Positions 7,508 through 16,974 are shown, counted from the stretch's first letter. The stretch: DNA of 64,000 bases from Clostridia bacterium (GCA_017545535.1 JAFWMS010000032.1:1-64000), one strand, 5' to 3'. The notes: generated from the sequence alone by a model not told the origin. Program-made: numbers and translations.

Positions 7508-10039
7508 ATGAAAAAAAGAACGACCATTCAACTCCTGCTGCTTGCGTTGCTTTTGTGCATGGTGCCAACGATACAGACGGCCCTGGCCCAAGAGAACCCG
7601 TGGGGATACGCCATCGAAGAGCCCGGCCCCCAGGCTAAGGGCTTGGCCCTGCATTGCACGTTAAGCTCTGGTCTGACATCCGCTGCCTACGCCTGGCGGC
7701 TTGCCGATACAGACCTGCAATCCGCCCAGGTTTTGCTGCCTGGGCAATGGGTGTCCCTCTCCTGGCGCGAGATGGGCCCGATAAAAGCGGAAGCGGAACA
7801 GGCCACTCCGGCGGCCACAAAGGACGATTCTCAGGGACCCGATGTCGGCCTCGCGACTCCCCAAGGTTCAGCCCCGGCAGAGGATGAACCGGCGACCCCT
7901 GCCCCGGGAACCTCGGCCGCCCAAGCCGATCCCGAGGCGTCCGAAGAGCCGGTCACAGACCCGGACGGAACGCCTGAACCGGCAGCGACCCAAATCCCCG
8001 CCCGACCGCCGATCCCCATCCCGTCGCAGACCCCCGCCGAAGTCGAAGCAGAACCCCAGGAGGACGACATGTTCCTGTTCTGGGCCCTGCTGGGGCTGCT
8101 CCTGCTGGCCGTCATCCTTCTGGTGGGTCTGTCCTTCCCGATGAAGCGGTGGTGGGTCCGCATCCTGCTGTGGACTTTGGCCCTGGCTCTGTGCATGGCC
8201 GGTGCCTGGCTTCTGTTCCGAAGCCATCAGTCCCTTCAGGAGAAACCAGAGGAGACGACGATCGAGCCGGTACGAGCGCTGCAGTTCACCACCGAGACCC
8301 TGCCTGAGACGAGCCTCCTCTCGGCCTACCCGGAGTTGGAAGCGTTGGATCTACTGTACTGTGAGCAGGTGGATGCCGCCCTCTATGAGCAGATCCGGCA
8401 GACGATCCCCCAGAACTGCCGCATCCTGTGGGCAGTGCCTCTGAGCGACGGACGCTTCCCCAGCGACAGCCGGTCCCTGTCGTTGCCCCATTTTTCCGCA
8501 AGTGATGCCCAACTGCTCCCCTATTTCCCCCAGCTGAAGGCGGTGGACGCCTCCGGCAGCGATGCCTATGACGCCCTCCTCTCCCTGAGAGAAAATGCGC
8601 CTGAACTGTCCCTCGCCTTTACCCTGCCCGTGGGCGACCAAGTCTTGACCATGGAGGACGAAGCGTTGACGGTCCAGACTGCGCCGGATTTCAGGCTGCT
8701 CGAAAAGATGCTGCCCGCCTTCCCCCAGCTCAAATCCCTGGACCTTTCGCAGGCCCCGGTGGACCCCGCCCAGGTGATCGACCTGATGGCGCAATACCCT
8801 GACCTGGCCGTATCCTATGCCGTGCCCGTGGGGAAGGCCGCCTTCCCGGCGGACAGCCAAAGGATCGCCCTGGGGGACGCCGACATCCAGGGGACGGAGG
8901 AGTTCCTTGCCGCCCTCCCCTATCTGCCGGAGCTTCGTGAGGTGGATCTTCACGGCACCGGGCTCTCCCTGGAGGATCTTTTGACCATCCTGGACGCCTG
9001 CCCCGGGCTGACCCTCCTGCAAGGGGTGACGCTGCTGGGACAGCCGGCGGAAACGGATGCCCGGGAGCTGGATCTGCGGGACGCCGAGGTAGACGCGACA
9101 CAGCTTCTGCCGCTGCTGCGACCCTTCTTCGCCCTGGAGCGGGTCTATCTGCCCCAGGAGGGGGACTGGGAGACCTCGTTGCCCGAGCTGACCGTCGCCC
9201 TTCCTGAGACCCGATTCATCTGTCAGGTCACCGTCTTTGACCGGGTTGTGGAGAACACCCTGGAGGAACTGGACATCAGCGAAAGACCCATCGCCTCCCT
9301 GGACGAAGTCCTGACAAACGTGGATAAGCTTCCCGACCTCAAGAAGCTGATCATGTGCGACTGCGGTTTGCCCAACGAAGCGATGGAGGAGCTCATGAGC
9401 CGCCGCCCCGGCGTAAAGTTCGTCTGGAACGTCCATCTGGGGCCCCACACCCTGCGGACGGACACCCTGGCCTTCTCCACCAAGAATCCCACCCGATACA
9501 CCCAGCCCTATTACAGCGACTCTACCAACTACCGCATCCGGACCACCATCCGCCTCAAGCCGGGAGATATTCAGGAGTTGAAATACTGCGGCGATCTAAT
9601 GGCCCTGGATCTTGGACACAATTTCTTGACGAACGAGGATCTGGAGGTCCTCCGCTACCTGCCCCACCTGCAGGTGCTGATCCTGGCGGACAACAAGATC
9701 ACGGACATCTCCGCTCTCGCCCAGCTCAAGGAGCTTCAATACGTGGAGCTGTTTATGAACCGGATCCCCGACATGTCCCCCCTGGTGGGGCTGCCCGAAC
9801 TCACCGACATCAACGTCGCCAATACCCACCTGGAGGATATAGAGCCTCTCACTCACCTCATCCATGCCAAGCGCCTTTGGTTTTCCATGAACGGCCTCAC
9901 CCCCGAGCAGAACCGGGCGGTGGTGGAAGCGTTGCCCGACTGCGTCTGCAACTACACTACCAATAACTCGACCGGCGACGGCTGGCGAGAGGGCGAACGG
10001 TATCTATGGATCCGGGAGCTGTTCCAGTACGGGAAATGA
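7508..10039 (+). CDS. Membrane-anchored extracellular leucine-rich-repeat protein
   Basis: This 843-aa protein starts with a signal peptide (KKRTTIQLLLLALLLCMVPTIQTALAQ). Then come about 80 residues of unknown fold and a Pro/Thr/Ala/Glu-rich linker. Two membrane helices (FLFWALLGLLLLAVILLVGL and ILLWTLALALCMAGAWLLF) are joined by a basic loop PMKRWWVR. The remaining 600 residues are degenerate leucine-rich repeats (LPYLPELREVDLHGTGLS, LMALDLGHNFLTNEDLEVLRYLPHLQVLILADNKITDISAL). The positive loop places both ends outside. The ATG at 7508 is preferred to 7484 because the signal peptide begins there. It is probably a surface binding protein; the ligand is unknown. Confidence 0.75.
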   Translation: MKKRTTIQLLLLALLLCMVPTIQTALAQENPWGYAIEEPGPQAKGLALHCTLSSGLTSAAYAWRLADTDLQSAQVLLPGQWVSLSWREMGPIKAEAEQATPAATKDDSQGPDVGLATPQGSAPAEDEPATPAPGTSAAQADPEASEEPVTDPDGTPEPAATQIPARPPIPIPSQTPAEVEAEPQEDDMFLFWALLGLLLLAVILLVGLSFPMKRWWVRILLWTLALALCMAGAWLLFRSHQSLQEKPEETTIEPVRALQFTTETLPETSLLSAYPELEALDLLYCEQVDAALYEQIRQTIPQNCRILWAVPLSDGRFPSDSRSLSLPHFSASDAQLLPYFPQLKAVDASGSDAYDALLSLRENAPELSLAFTLPVGDQVLTMEDEALTVQTAPDFRLLEKMLPAFPQLKSLDLSQAPVDPAQVIDLMAQYPDLAVSYAVPVGKAAFPADSQRIALGDADIQGTEEFLAALPYLPELREVDLHGTGLSLEDLLTILDACPGLTLLQGVTLLGQPAETDARELDLRDAEVDATQLLPLLRPFFALERVYLPQEGDWETSLPELTVALPETRFICQVTVFDRVVENTLEELDISERPIASLDEVLTNVDKLPDLKKLIMCDCGLPNEAMEELMSRRPGVKFVWNVHLGPHTLRTDTLAFSTKNPTRYTQPYYSDSTNYRIRTTIRLKPGDIQELKYCGDLMALDLGHNFLTNEDLEVLRYLPHLQVLILADNKITDISALAQLKELQYVELFMNRIPDMSPLVGLPELTDINVANTHLEDIEPLTHLIHAKRLWFSMNGLTPEQNRAVVEALPDCVCNYTTNNSTGDGWREGERYLWIRELFQYGK

Positions 10040-10053
10040 TCCGAAAACGAAGA

Positions 10054-10088
10054 GAAGCGCCCCTTCGCGGGGCGCTTCCTTTTCTTTT
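10054..10088 (+). terminator. Intrinsic terminator of the LRR gene
   Basis: GAAGCGCCCC, loop TTCGC, GGGGCGCTTC, followed by CTTTTCTTTT. Confidence 0.85.
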
Positions 10089-10102
10089 GCCTTTTGTCTG
10101 CC

Positions 10103-11605
10103 TTAGAATTGTCCGTTGCAGAGCTTGGAGAGAGTCTCCTCATAAAAATGGGTGTCGCCCTGGATCATGTAGATATCCTGCACGCCCCAGCTCTCGATCA
10201 GGTCAGCTACGGACCCCATCTCGCCCTTCTTGTAATATCTGGAATCGTAAAGGATGGCCCGATCATAGGCCTCGGCAAAGAAGGGCATGGCGCACAGGCC
10301 GTAGGAATCGGAGATGACCAGGCAGGTCTTCCGGTCAGCGACCTCCTCGAGATCCGTCCGCTCGATCACGGTCCAGTTCCCGTTGGGTCCCCCCAAATAC
10401 ACCGTATACCGGTCCCGGGGATTGGCATTCTCGTCGATAAAAGGCACCTCCGTGAAGGTATCCGGCCTGGTGTACCGGCGCACACGGACCGGATGGATGG
10501 GGGTCAGGATGTCCAGGGTGTCGGGATTCGCCTCCATCTGCTTGCTGTGGCTGTCCCGGTAAAGGGTGCCCAGGAAGGGGGATTCCTGGGTCTTGGGGAA
10601 GGCCTCATAGGGGGGCAGGGTCTCCCCTGCCTCCTGGAGCATCCGGCTGACGACCAGATAGGCTCCGTAGGGCGTCCAGTGCATATCCGTGCGGAAGTAC
10701 ACGTACACCCCTTCCAACATGGGTCCGGAGAGCAGGTCCGCCGTGGGCAGGGCGATCACGTTGTCCGCCGTCATGGCGTGGATGAAGGGCTCCACCTCTG
10801 AAACCATGCCCTTGGGATCGTCCAACACAAGCAGCCTGTTGGCCCGGTAGCTGTTGGGCACCACGGTCACAACAAAGACCCCGTCTGCCGGCAGAAGGGA
10901 TGCATAGGCGTCGTACAGGGCGCAGTGGTGCTGGGCCACGTACCGCATGCAGTCGGAGCATCTGCGCTTGACATCTCCTTCAAGGAAATCCATCCTGAGC
11001 TCACTGGGATAGTCGGCAGCGTTGGCCGGGGGCTTGGTGGGCCGGGGCGTGGCCGTTGGGACGGGGGTCGACGTTGGTTCGGGGGTGTCCGAAGGGGCCG
11101 GCGTGTCCGCAGGGGAAGCATCGGCGGCAAGGGGGGAAGGCTCGTCCGTCGGCATGGGCGCCGGGGACAGCGAGGGGATCGGCGTAGCCGTTGGCTCAGG
11201 GATCGGCGTCCGGGTAGGCCGCGGCGTCACCATGGTCTGCTCCTCGTTCAGCTCCTCTTGATACTCCATGTCGGCTACGTTGTTTTCCGCCACCCGTGCA
11301 TACTCTTCCCAGGTGGCGAAGCTTCCCACCTGCTTGATGTCCCGATCAAAGTCGATGATCCCGGCACGGCCAGGGAACCGATCGGAAAGATAGCTTTCCA
11401 GCCCATCCTCAAAGCTGCCGTCGAAGAATGCCCGAACGGAAAGAACGGGGCGTTCTGCCAGCATGCGATTCTCCTGAGAAGAAAACGCCGCGCCCCTCGG
11501 CACCAGCAAAAGTTCGTATCCGCCGATAAGCAACAATGCGACCAGAGCGAGACAAGCCGCAAAGCTCAGGACCCGATTCTTCTTTTTTTTACGACGATCG
11601 GCCAT
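10103..11605 (-). CDS. DHHW/AlgX-AlgJ-like surface polymer acetylation protein
   Basis: This 500-aa protein has one N-terminal membrane helix (FAACLALVALLLIGGYELLLV), so the body is extracytoplasmic. GAAFSSQENRMLAERP and FEDGLESYLSDRFPGR are typical of the DHHW family. A Pro/Thr-rich insert occupies roughly residues 124-193 and splits the N-terminal part from the SGNH-like domain. That domain has the family motif TDMHWTPYGAYL and a nucleophile-type CLVISDSYG. Such proteins take acetyl groups from a partner MBOAT and place them on wall polysaccharides. The partner lies 11 bases upstream. The substrate polymer is unknown. Confidence 0.82.
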   Translation of the reverse strand: MADRRKKKKNRVLSFAACLALVALLLIGGYELLLVPRGAAFSSQENRMLAERPVLSVRAFFDGSFEDGLESYLSDRFPGRAGIIDFDRDIKQVGSFATWEEYARVAENNVADMEYQEELNEEQTMVTPRPTRTPIPEPTATPIPSLSPAPMPTDEPSPLAADASPADTPAPSDTPEPTSTPVPTATPRPTKPPANAADYPSELRMDFLEGDVKRRCSDCMRYVAQHHCALYDAYASLLPADGVFVVTVVPNSYRANRLLVLDDPKGMVSEVEPFIHAMTADNVIALPTADLLSGPMLEGVYVYFRTDMHWTPYGAYLVVSRMLQEAGETLPPYEAFPKTQESPFLGTLYRDSHSKQMEANPDTLDILTPIHPVRVRRYTRPDTFTEVPFIDENANPRDRYTVYLGGPNGNWTVIERTDLEEVADRKTCLVISDSYGLCAMPFFAEAYDRAILYDSRYYKKGEMGSVADLIESWGVQDIYMIQGDTHFYEETLSKLCNGQF

Positions 11606-11616
11606 GTCCCGCCCTC

Positions 11617-13032
11617 CTAAAACCGAAAATACAGGAAGGGATTGAAGCTCTGTCCCACCAGGAAGAGCACCGACAACCCCGTGAGCCCCAGGGCCAAAAG
11701 GGCCTTTATATAGGGGCGCAGGGCGTTCCTATGCCCCGCGGCCTTGCGCCGGGAAAACCAGGCCACGGCGGCCTTTCGAAGGGGCAGGGAGCAAAGGACG
11801 CAGGCAACGAGGAGCAGGGGGTTGCTCTTCACCACGTAGAGGGCGTAGGGGTCAGAGAAGGAGACTCGCCAGGGAACGAACATAGCGCGAAGCTGACAGC
11901 CGATCTCTGTAAAGTCGCTGGAATGAAAGATCACGGAGCCCGCCACCGCCAGGATGAGCGTGAACAGATGTTTGAACAGATCGGGCGTATGGGCCAAAAG
12001 CCCCTTGAGTACGGTCCGCTCCAGCACCATGAGGAAGCCAAAGTACAATCCCCACAGCAGATAGTTCCAGTCAGCCCCGTGCCAGATGCCCGTGAGGCCC
12101 CATACCACCGCCATGTTGAAGATCCAGCGGCCCGTGCTGACATGGCTGCCGCCCAGGGGGATATAGACGTACTCCCGGAAGAAGATGCCCAGAGAGATGT
12201 GCCAGCGGCGCCAGTATTCGGTGATGCTTTTGGAGACGAAGGGAGCGTCGAAATTCTCCAGAAATTTGAACCCTAACATCTGGCCCAGACCGATGGCCAT
12301 CTCGGAATAGCCGGAGAAGTCGAAATAGAGCTGCAGCAAAAAGAGGGCGGCCGCCAGCCAGCCGGAGCAGAAGGACATATCCGCCGCAGCCGGCAGCAGC
12401 TCCAGCACCTCGCCGCAGAGGTTGGCCAGCAGCACCTTTTTGCCAAGGCCCAGGGAAAAGCGAAAGAAGCCCTCCCCCAGGGCCGTCCTGGTGACCTGCC
12501 GATCCCCGATGGCCGACGCCACATCGCTGTAGCGGACGATGGGGCCGGCGATAAGCTGGGGGAACAAGGACACGTACAGCAGCAGCCAAAGAGGATTCCG
12601 CTGCAGGGGAGCCTGCTTGCGGTAGACGTCCACGGTGTAGGTGATGATCTGGAAGGTGTAGAAGGAGATGCCGATGGGGAGCTTAGGGGCCGTCATCCGG
12701 TAGCCAAAACCCAACAGGTCGCACAGGTTGTTGACCAGGAAGGCGGCGTACTTGAAGTACAGCAGGGCGGACAGACTGATGAGGACACCCACGACGAGGG
12801 CCAGCTTGCGCCGGGCCGGAGTCTTCGTCCGGTGGATAATCCGGGCGCAGACATAATTCACGGCGGTGGAGAAGAGCATGGCCACGATCCAGACCGGCTC
12901 CCCCCAGGCATAGAACAGCAGCGACGCCGCCAGCAGCAGGGCGTTGCGCACCGTGATGTTTTTCACCAGGGCGTGGAGTCCCACCACCACCGGGAAAAAC
13001 AGACATAAAAATGTGAGCGACGAAAAAACCAT
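11617..13032 (-). CDS. MBOAT family O-acyltransferase (AlgI/DltB-like)
   Basis: This 471-aa polytopic membrane enzyme has about 10-12 hydrophobic segments and moves acetyl groups across the membrane for surface-polymer modification. Diagnostic segments are LPIGISFYTFQIITYTVDVYR, FPQLIAGPIVRY, FDFSGYSEMAIGLG, SITEYWRRWHISLGIFFREYVYIPLGG and GLTGIWHGADWNYLLWG, which holds the invariant MBOAT histidine. Length is normal for the AlgI group. It forms a two-gene operon with the DHHW protein 11 bases downstream, the usual pairing. A TTGACA promoter lies upstream at 13066-13094. Confidence 0.9.
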   Translation of the reverse strand: MVFSSLTFLCLFFPVVVGLHALVKNITVRNALLLAASLLFYAWGEPVWIVAMLFSTAVNYVCARIIHRTKTPARRKLALVVGVLISLSALLYFKYAAFLVNNLCDLLGFGYRMTAPKLPIGISFYTFQIITYTVDVYRKQAPLQRNPLWLLLYVSLFPQLIAGPIVRYSDVASAIGDRQVTRTALGEGFFRFSLGLGKKVLLANLCGEVLELLPAAADMSFCSGWLAAALFLLQLYFDFSGYSEMAIGLGQMLGFKFLENFDAPFVSKSITEYWRRWHISLGIFFREYVYIPLGGSHVSTGRWIFNMAVVWGLTGIWHGADWNYLLWGLYFGFLMVLERTVLKGLLAHTPDLFKHLFTLILAVAGSVIFHSSDFTEIGCQLRAMFVPWRVSFSDPYALYVVKSNPLLLVACVLCSLPLRKAAVAWFSRRKAAGHRNALRPYIKALLALGLTGLSVLFLVGQSFNPFLYFRF

Positions 13033-13065
13033 TCCCCATATCCCGCGTTTTTCTTTGCTTTGAGT

Positions 13066-13094
13066 ACGGTATCACACTCACGGGGGCTTGTCAA
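13066..13094 (-). promoter_or_regulatory. Promoter of the MBOAT/DHHW operon
   Basis: On the minus strand, TTGACA, 17 bp and TACCGT, about 34 bases before the MBOAT start and back to back with the alr promoter. Confidence 0.55.
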
Positions 13095-13131
13095 TCCAAA
13101 GGGCGAAAACTGGGGATTTGGGCTCCGGCCC

Positions 13132-13159
13132 TTGACAAACGCGGCTCAGATGATACAGT
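13132..13159 (+). promoter_or_regulatory. Promoter of alr
   Basis: TTGACA, 16 bp and TACAGT, about 32 bases before the alr start codon. Confidence 0.6.
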
Positions 13160-13191
13160 ATCGGGTAATACAAAGCAAGGAAGGTACGGAT

Positions 13192-14367
13192 ATGATTGTT
13201 TCCGATCTCTTTTTTCGGACCTGGGCCGAGATCGACCTGGACGCCCTGCTTTACAACTTTCTGGCCGCCCGGCGGCACCTGCCGGACAGCGTGCTCCTTG
13301 CCGCGGTGATCAAGGCCAACGCCTACGGTCACGGGGCGGTGGAGGCGGCGAAGTTGTTGGAGGGGAAGGCGGATCGATTCGCCGTGGCCATGACGGACGA
13401 AGCGGTGGAGCTGCGGCAGGCGGGCATCCGGACCCCCATCTTCCTGCTGGGGCCCACGCCGGAAAGCGATTTCGAGGCCATCCTCCGCTACGACATCGAG
13501 GCGGCGGTACCATGTCTAGAATACGGCCAGGCCCTGTGCGCCTACGGCCAAGCCCATGGAAAGGCCATCCCCTATCACATAGTTTTGGACACGGGCATGG
13601 GGCGGATCGGCTTTGCCTGTACGGAAAGATCCCTGAATGAGATCAAGGCCCTCTCCCGTCATCCCGGCGGGGAGCTGCGGGGGGTATTCAGCCACTACGC
13701 CAAGGCGGACTGTGCCGACAAGACCTACGCCCAGGAGCAGACCCGGCGGTTCATCTCCTTCACCGCGGCCATGGAACAGCGGGGTATCCGGATCCCCTTG
13801 AAGCACCTCAATAACAGCGCCGGCCTGGTGGAGATGCCGGACAAGTTCGACATGGTCCGGGAGGGAATCATCCTCTATGGGCTCAAGCCCTCCAACGAAG
13901 TGGATCTGAGCCTCATCGGCGGGGTAAAGGGAGTCATGGCCCTCAAATCCCGCATCAGCTTTTTGAAGACCATCACGGAGCCCACCCCCATAAGCTACGG
14001 CTGCACCTACGTGGCTCAGCCCGGGGCCCGGATCGCCACGGTTTCGGCGGGGTACGCCGACGGGGTAAGCCGCCTTCTCAGCAACCGAGGCCAGGTTTTG
14101 ATCCACGGCGTCCGCTGCCCCATCGTGGGCCGGGTGTGCATGGACCAGTTCATGGTCGACGTGAGCGAGGTCCCGGAAGCCCGGGTTGGGGACGTAGTCA
14201 CCCTCTTTGGCAAAGACGGGGCTGACGAGATCACGGCCGACGACGTGGCAGACCTCATCGGCACCATCGGGTACGAGGTCACCTGCCTCATCACCCCTCG
14301 GATACCCCGGGTGTACCTTCAGGAGGGCCAGGTCGTCCACGTCACCCGTCCCCTGGTCCAGGGCTGA
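13192..14367 (+). CDS. alr: Alanine racemase
   Basis: This 391-aa PLP enzyme interconverts L- and D-alanine for peptidoglycan. The Schiff-base lysine is Lys41 in AAVIKANAYGHGAVEAAK and the second catalytic residue is Tyr269 in ISYGCTY. VLDTGMGRIGF, HLNNSAG, VREGIILYG and TVSAGYADGVSRLLSN are further family motifs. The length is typical. The ATG at 13192 is chosen because it follows AAGGAAGG and sits just behind the promoter. The longer frame upstream would overlap that promoter. It is flanked by a divergent surface operon and the convergent asd. Confidence 0.95.
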   Translation: MIVSDLFFRTWAEIDLDALLYNFLAARRHLPDSVLLAAVIKANAYGHGAVEAAKLLEGKADRFAVAMTDEAVELRQAGIRTPIFLLGPTPESDFEAILRYDIEAAVPCLEYGQALCAYGQAHGKAIPYHIVLDTGMGRIGFACTERSLNEIKALSRHPGGELRGVFSHYAKADCADKTYAQEQTRRFISFTAAMEQRGIRIPLKHLNNSAGLVEMPDKFDMVREGIILYGLKPSNEVDLSLIGGVKGVMALKSRISFLKTITEPTPISYGCTYVAQPGARIATVSAGYADGVSRLLSNRGQVLIHGVRCPIVGRVCMDQFMVDVSEVPEARVGDVVTLFGKDGADEITADDVADLIGTIGYEVTCLITPRIPRVYLQEGQVVHVTRPLVQG

Positions 14368-14389
14368 ACCATCTCCATACAACAAAAAA

Positions 14390-14424
14390 AGACCGCTGGA
14401 CGACCATGCCAGCGGTCTATTTTA
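14390..14424. terminator. Bidirectional terminator between alr and asd
   Basis: AGACCGCTGG, a 9-nt loop and CCAGCGGTCT. The minus side is followed by seven Ts and is strong for asd; the plus side by ATTTTATT for alr. Confidence 0.88.
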
Positions 14425-14434
14425 TTATGATCTA

Positions 14435-15433
14435 TTATAGCAACAGCTCCGCGATCTGGACGGCGTTGGTGGCGGCACCCTTGCGGATCTGGTCGCCGCA
14501 GCACCAGAGGTTCAACCCCCGATCGGAGGTCAGATCCTCCCGGATGCGGCCCACATAGACAAGGTCCTGATCCGAGGTATCCAGAGGCATGGGATAGACG
14601 CGGTTGGGCAGATCGTCCACCAGCTTGCAGCCGGGGGCGGCGGCCACGAGAGCCCTGGCCTCCTCCACGGAGATCTTCTCCCGGGTCTTGAGGACCACGG
14701 ACACGGAGTGGGACCGGAGCACCGGCACCCGCACGCAGGTGCAGCTCACCCGCATGTCGGGCAGATGGAGGATCTTGCGGCCCTCATTCTGCATCTTCAT
14801 CTCCTCGCTGGTATAGCCCAGGTACTGCTCGGAGCCGATCTGAGGGATCACGTTGTAGGCGATGGGGTAAGCGAAAGCCCTGGGTTCATAGGGTTCGCCC
14901 TTCAAGCCCGCCTCGATCTCCTCGGTGAGCTCCCGCATGCCGGCCACGCCCGCACCGCTGACCGCCTGATAGGAGGAGGCGATCATGGTTTCGATGGGGC
15001 TGGCCTTCGCCAAGGGGGCTACGGCCATCAACGCCACGATGGTGGTGCAGTTGGGGTTGGCGATGATCCCCTTGTGCCATTTGGCGTCCTCCGGGTTGAT
15101 CTCCGGGATGATGAGGGGCACGTCCTCCTTGAGCCGGAAGGCGCTGGAGTTGTCCACGAATACGGCCCCGGCCTCCAGGATATGGGGCGCGAAGCGAAGG
15201 GCGATATCGTTCTCCGCCGCACCCAAAACGAGATCGAGGCCCCCAAAGGCGTCCTCCCGGGCTTCCACTATGGGCACCTGCTCGCCCTTGAACGAAACCA
15301 TCCGCCCGGCGCTGCGGGCGCTGGCCAGGGGGCGAAGGCTCTTTACGGGGAAATCCCGCTCCGCCAGTATCTTCAGCATCTCCTGGCCCACCGCACCGGT
15401 GGCGCCCAGGACGCCTACGTTCAGTTCCTTCAT
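14435..15433 (-). CDS. asd: Aspartate-semialdehyde dehydrogenase
   Basis: This 332-aa enzyme reduces aspartyl phosphate to aspartate semialdehyde, the branch point for lysine/diaminopimelate, threonine and methionine. The Rossmann motif GVLGATGAVGQEML is at the N-terminus. The catalytic cysteine is Cys129 in ANPNCTTI, and the histidine is in LRSHSVSV. SSAFRLKEDVPLIIPEIN and SSYQAVSGAG are typical. It is monocistronic and convergent with alr. Both products feed peptidoglycan precursors. Confidence 0.95.
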   Translation of the reverse strand: MKELNVGVLGATGAVGQEMLKILAERDFPVKSLRPLASARSAGRMVSFKGEQVPIVEAREDAFGGLDLVLGAAENDIALRFAPHILEAGAVFVDNSSAFRLKEDVPLIIPEINPEDAKWHKGIIANPNCTTIVALMAVAPLAKASPIETMIASSYQAVSGAGVAGMRELTEEIEAGLKGEPYEPRAFAYPIAYNVIPQIGSEQYLGYTSEEMKMQNEGRKILHLPDMRVSCTCVRVPVLRSHSVSVVLKTREKISVEEARALVAAAPGCKLVDDLPNRVYPMPLDTSDQDLVYVGRIREDLTSDRGLNLWCCGDQIRKGAATNAVQIAELLL

Positions 15434-15530
15434 GGCTCTTTCCTCCCTTTCGGTTCGGATTTAGTATATTATCGCACCGGAGGCCCTAAACCGCAAGGTG
15501 GCAAATGAAAACGAAGCGTGAAGAATCCGG

Positions 15531-15559
15531 TTGCCAAACAGGCCCGGCCATGGTAGCAT
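15531..15559 (+). promoter_or_regulatory. Promoter directly abutting the DUF2284 start codon
   Basis: TTGCCA, 17 bp and TAGCAT with an extended TGG. The -10 ends six bases before the first ATG (15566), so the predicted transcription start falls on the ATG. Confidence 0.5.
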
Positions 15560-15565
15560 AGGCGT

Positions 15566-16126
15566 ATGGAAGAAGCGAAGATGTACACCTGCACCACGCT
15601 GGAGCGGACCGTTCCCCTGAACGAATTTATACGGGACCTGGTGGACGTGCCCCGTTTCTTGGGGTGCTGCCAGGACTGCCCCCACTATGGGCAGGTATGG
15701 TCCTGTCCGCCCTATGATTTCGACCCCATGGCGCTGTGGAGGCGGTACGACGCCATCCACCTGTACGCCCGAAAGCTGATCTTCACCAAGGATCGGCTGT
15801 TCCCCGGGGAGCGGCGGGCCTTTGAGCAGACGGAATTGCCCAAGGTCAAGGCGGACCTGGCCAGCGAGCTGCTGCGCCTGGAAAAAGAGCGCCCCGGGAG
15901 CCTGGCTTTGCTGGGAGGAAAATGCGATCTGTGTCCCGTCTGCGCCAGAACGGAAGGAAAACCCTGCCGGATGCCCGACAGGATGCGGTATTCCATCGAA
16001 TCCCTGGGCGGGGACTGCGGCGGCGCTTTGGAAAAGTACTTTGGGGAGATTCTGCAGTGGGCCCAGGGCAACCGGCTGCCGGAGCAGATCATCCTGCTGG
16101 GCGGCCTGCTGCTGCCGAAAGAATGA
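15566..16126 (+). CDS. DUF2284 cysteine-rich metal-binding protein
   Basis: This 186-aa cytosolic protein has two cysteine clusters. The first is CCQDCPHYGQVWSCPPYDFD near residues 34-53. The second is CDLCPVCARTEGKPCRMPDRMRYSIESLG near 119-147. Both match DUF2284 predicted metal-binding proteins of anaerobes, whose function is unknown. The ATG at 15566 would be leaderless. An in-frame ATG at 15581 (MYTCTTLERTV) is the alternative start. Two small genes follow in the same direction, so it may head a three-gene unit with the TPR and DUF4037 genes. Confidence 0.8.
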   Translation: MEEAKMYTCTTLERTVPLNEFIRDLVDVPRFLGCCQDCPHYGQVWSCPPYDFDPMALWRRYDAIHLYARKLIFTKDRLFPGERRAFEQTELPKVKADLASELLRLEKERPGSLALLGGKCDLCPVCARTEGKPCRMPDRMRYSIESLGGDCGGALEKYFGEILQWAQGNRLPEQIILLGGLLLPKE

Positions 16127-16143
16127 CGCGCGAGGAGGAGCCT

Positions 16144-16974
16144 ATGACCAACGAACATACCCCCCTTTCCAAGGAGGACTATGAGGAGCCCAATTGCGTC
16201 CTGTGCATGGATCAGGACGCCCCCTCCCCCATCCCCCAGCGGCGGGTCCGGGAGAAGCTGGACGAGTATATGAGCCGCCGGGACTACGCCGGGGCGGAGC
16301 GGCATCTGAACTACTGGCTGGCGGAAGCCCGGCAGAACGGAGACCTGCGAGGAGAGTTTTTCCTGCGGGGGGAGATGATGGGCCACTACCGAAAGACCGG
16401 CAACCGGGAACAGGCCATCCTGAACGCCAACGAGAGTTTGAACCTGATCGAGCGGCTGGGGTTTGAAAACACCCTGTCCGCCGGCACCGCCTACGTGAAC
16501 GCCGCCACGGTCTATGACGCCTTCCAGATGCCGGAGCGGTCCATCGAGCTCTTCGAGAAGGCCAAGGGCATCTATGAAGCCAATCTGCCCGATACCGACG
16601 GCCGGCTGGGGGGCCTGTACAACAACATGGGCCTAGCCTACATGGCCCTGAAACGCTACGGGGAGGCCTACGAAGCCTTTTTGAAGGCCCTGCGCGTCAT
16701 GGGAAACGTGGAGCACGGGGCCCTGGAGCAGGCCATCACCTATCTGAACATGGCCAACGCGGTAGAGCTGGAGCACGGGCTCGAAAAGGGGGAGCGGAAG
16801 ATCGGCCAATATCTGGACAAGGCCGCCGCCCTGCTGGACGACCCCGCGGTGCCCCGGGACGGGTATTATGCCTTCGTGTGCGAAAAGTGCGCCCCCACCT
16901 TCGACTATTACGGCTACTTCCTGGTGGCCGACGATCTCAACGAAAGGGCCAAGGCGATCTATGAACGGGCTTGA
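16144..16974 (+). CDS. Tetratricopeptide-repeat protein
   Basis: This 276-aa cytosolic protein is made mainly of TPR helices: SAGTAYVNAATVYDAFQMPERSIELFEKAKGIY, LYNNMGLAYMALKRYGEAYEAFLKAL and AITYLNMANAVELEHGLEKG are consecutive units. A short N-terminal lead has a CVLC pair. The ATG at 16144 follows GAGGAGG, so the longer upstream frame is rejected. Its last 14 bases overlap the DUF4037 gene, which suggests translational coupling and possibly a protein pair. No signal peptide or enzyme domain is seen. Confidence 0.8.
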   Translation: MTNEHTPLSKEDYEEPNCVLCMDQDAPSPIPQRRVREKLDEYMSRRDYAGAERHLNYWLAEARQNGDLRGEFFLRGEMMGHYRKTGNREQAILNANESLNLIERLGFENTLSAGTAYVNAATVYDAFQMPERSIELFEKAKGIYEANLPDTDGRLGGLYNNMGLAYMALKRYGEAYEAFLKALRVMGNVEHGALEQAITYLNMANAVELEHGLEKGERKIGQYLDKAAALLDDPAVPRDGYYAFVCEKCAPTFDYYGYFLVADDLNERAKAIYERA

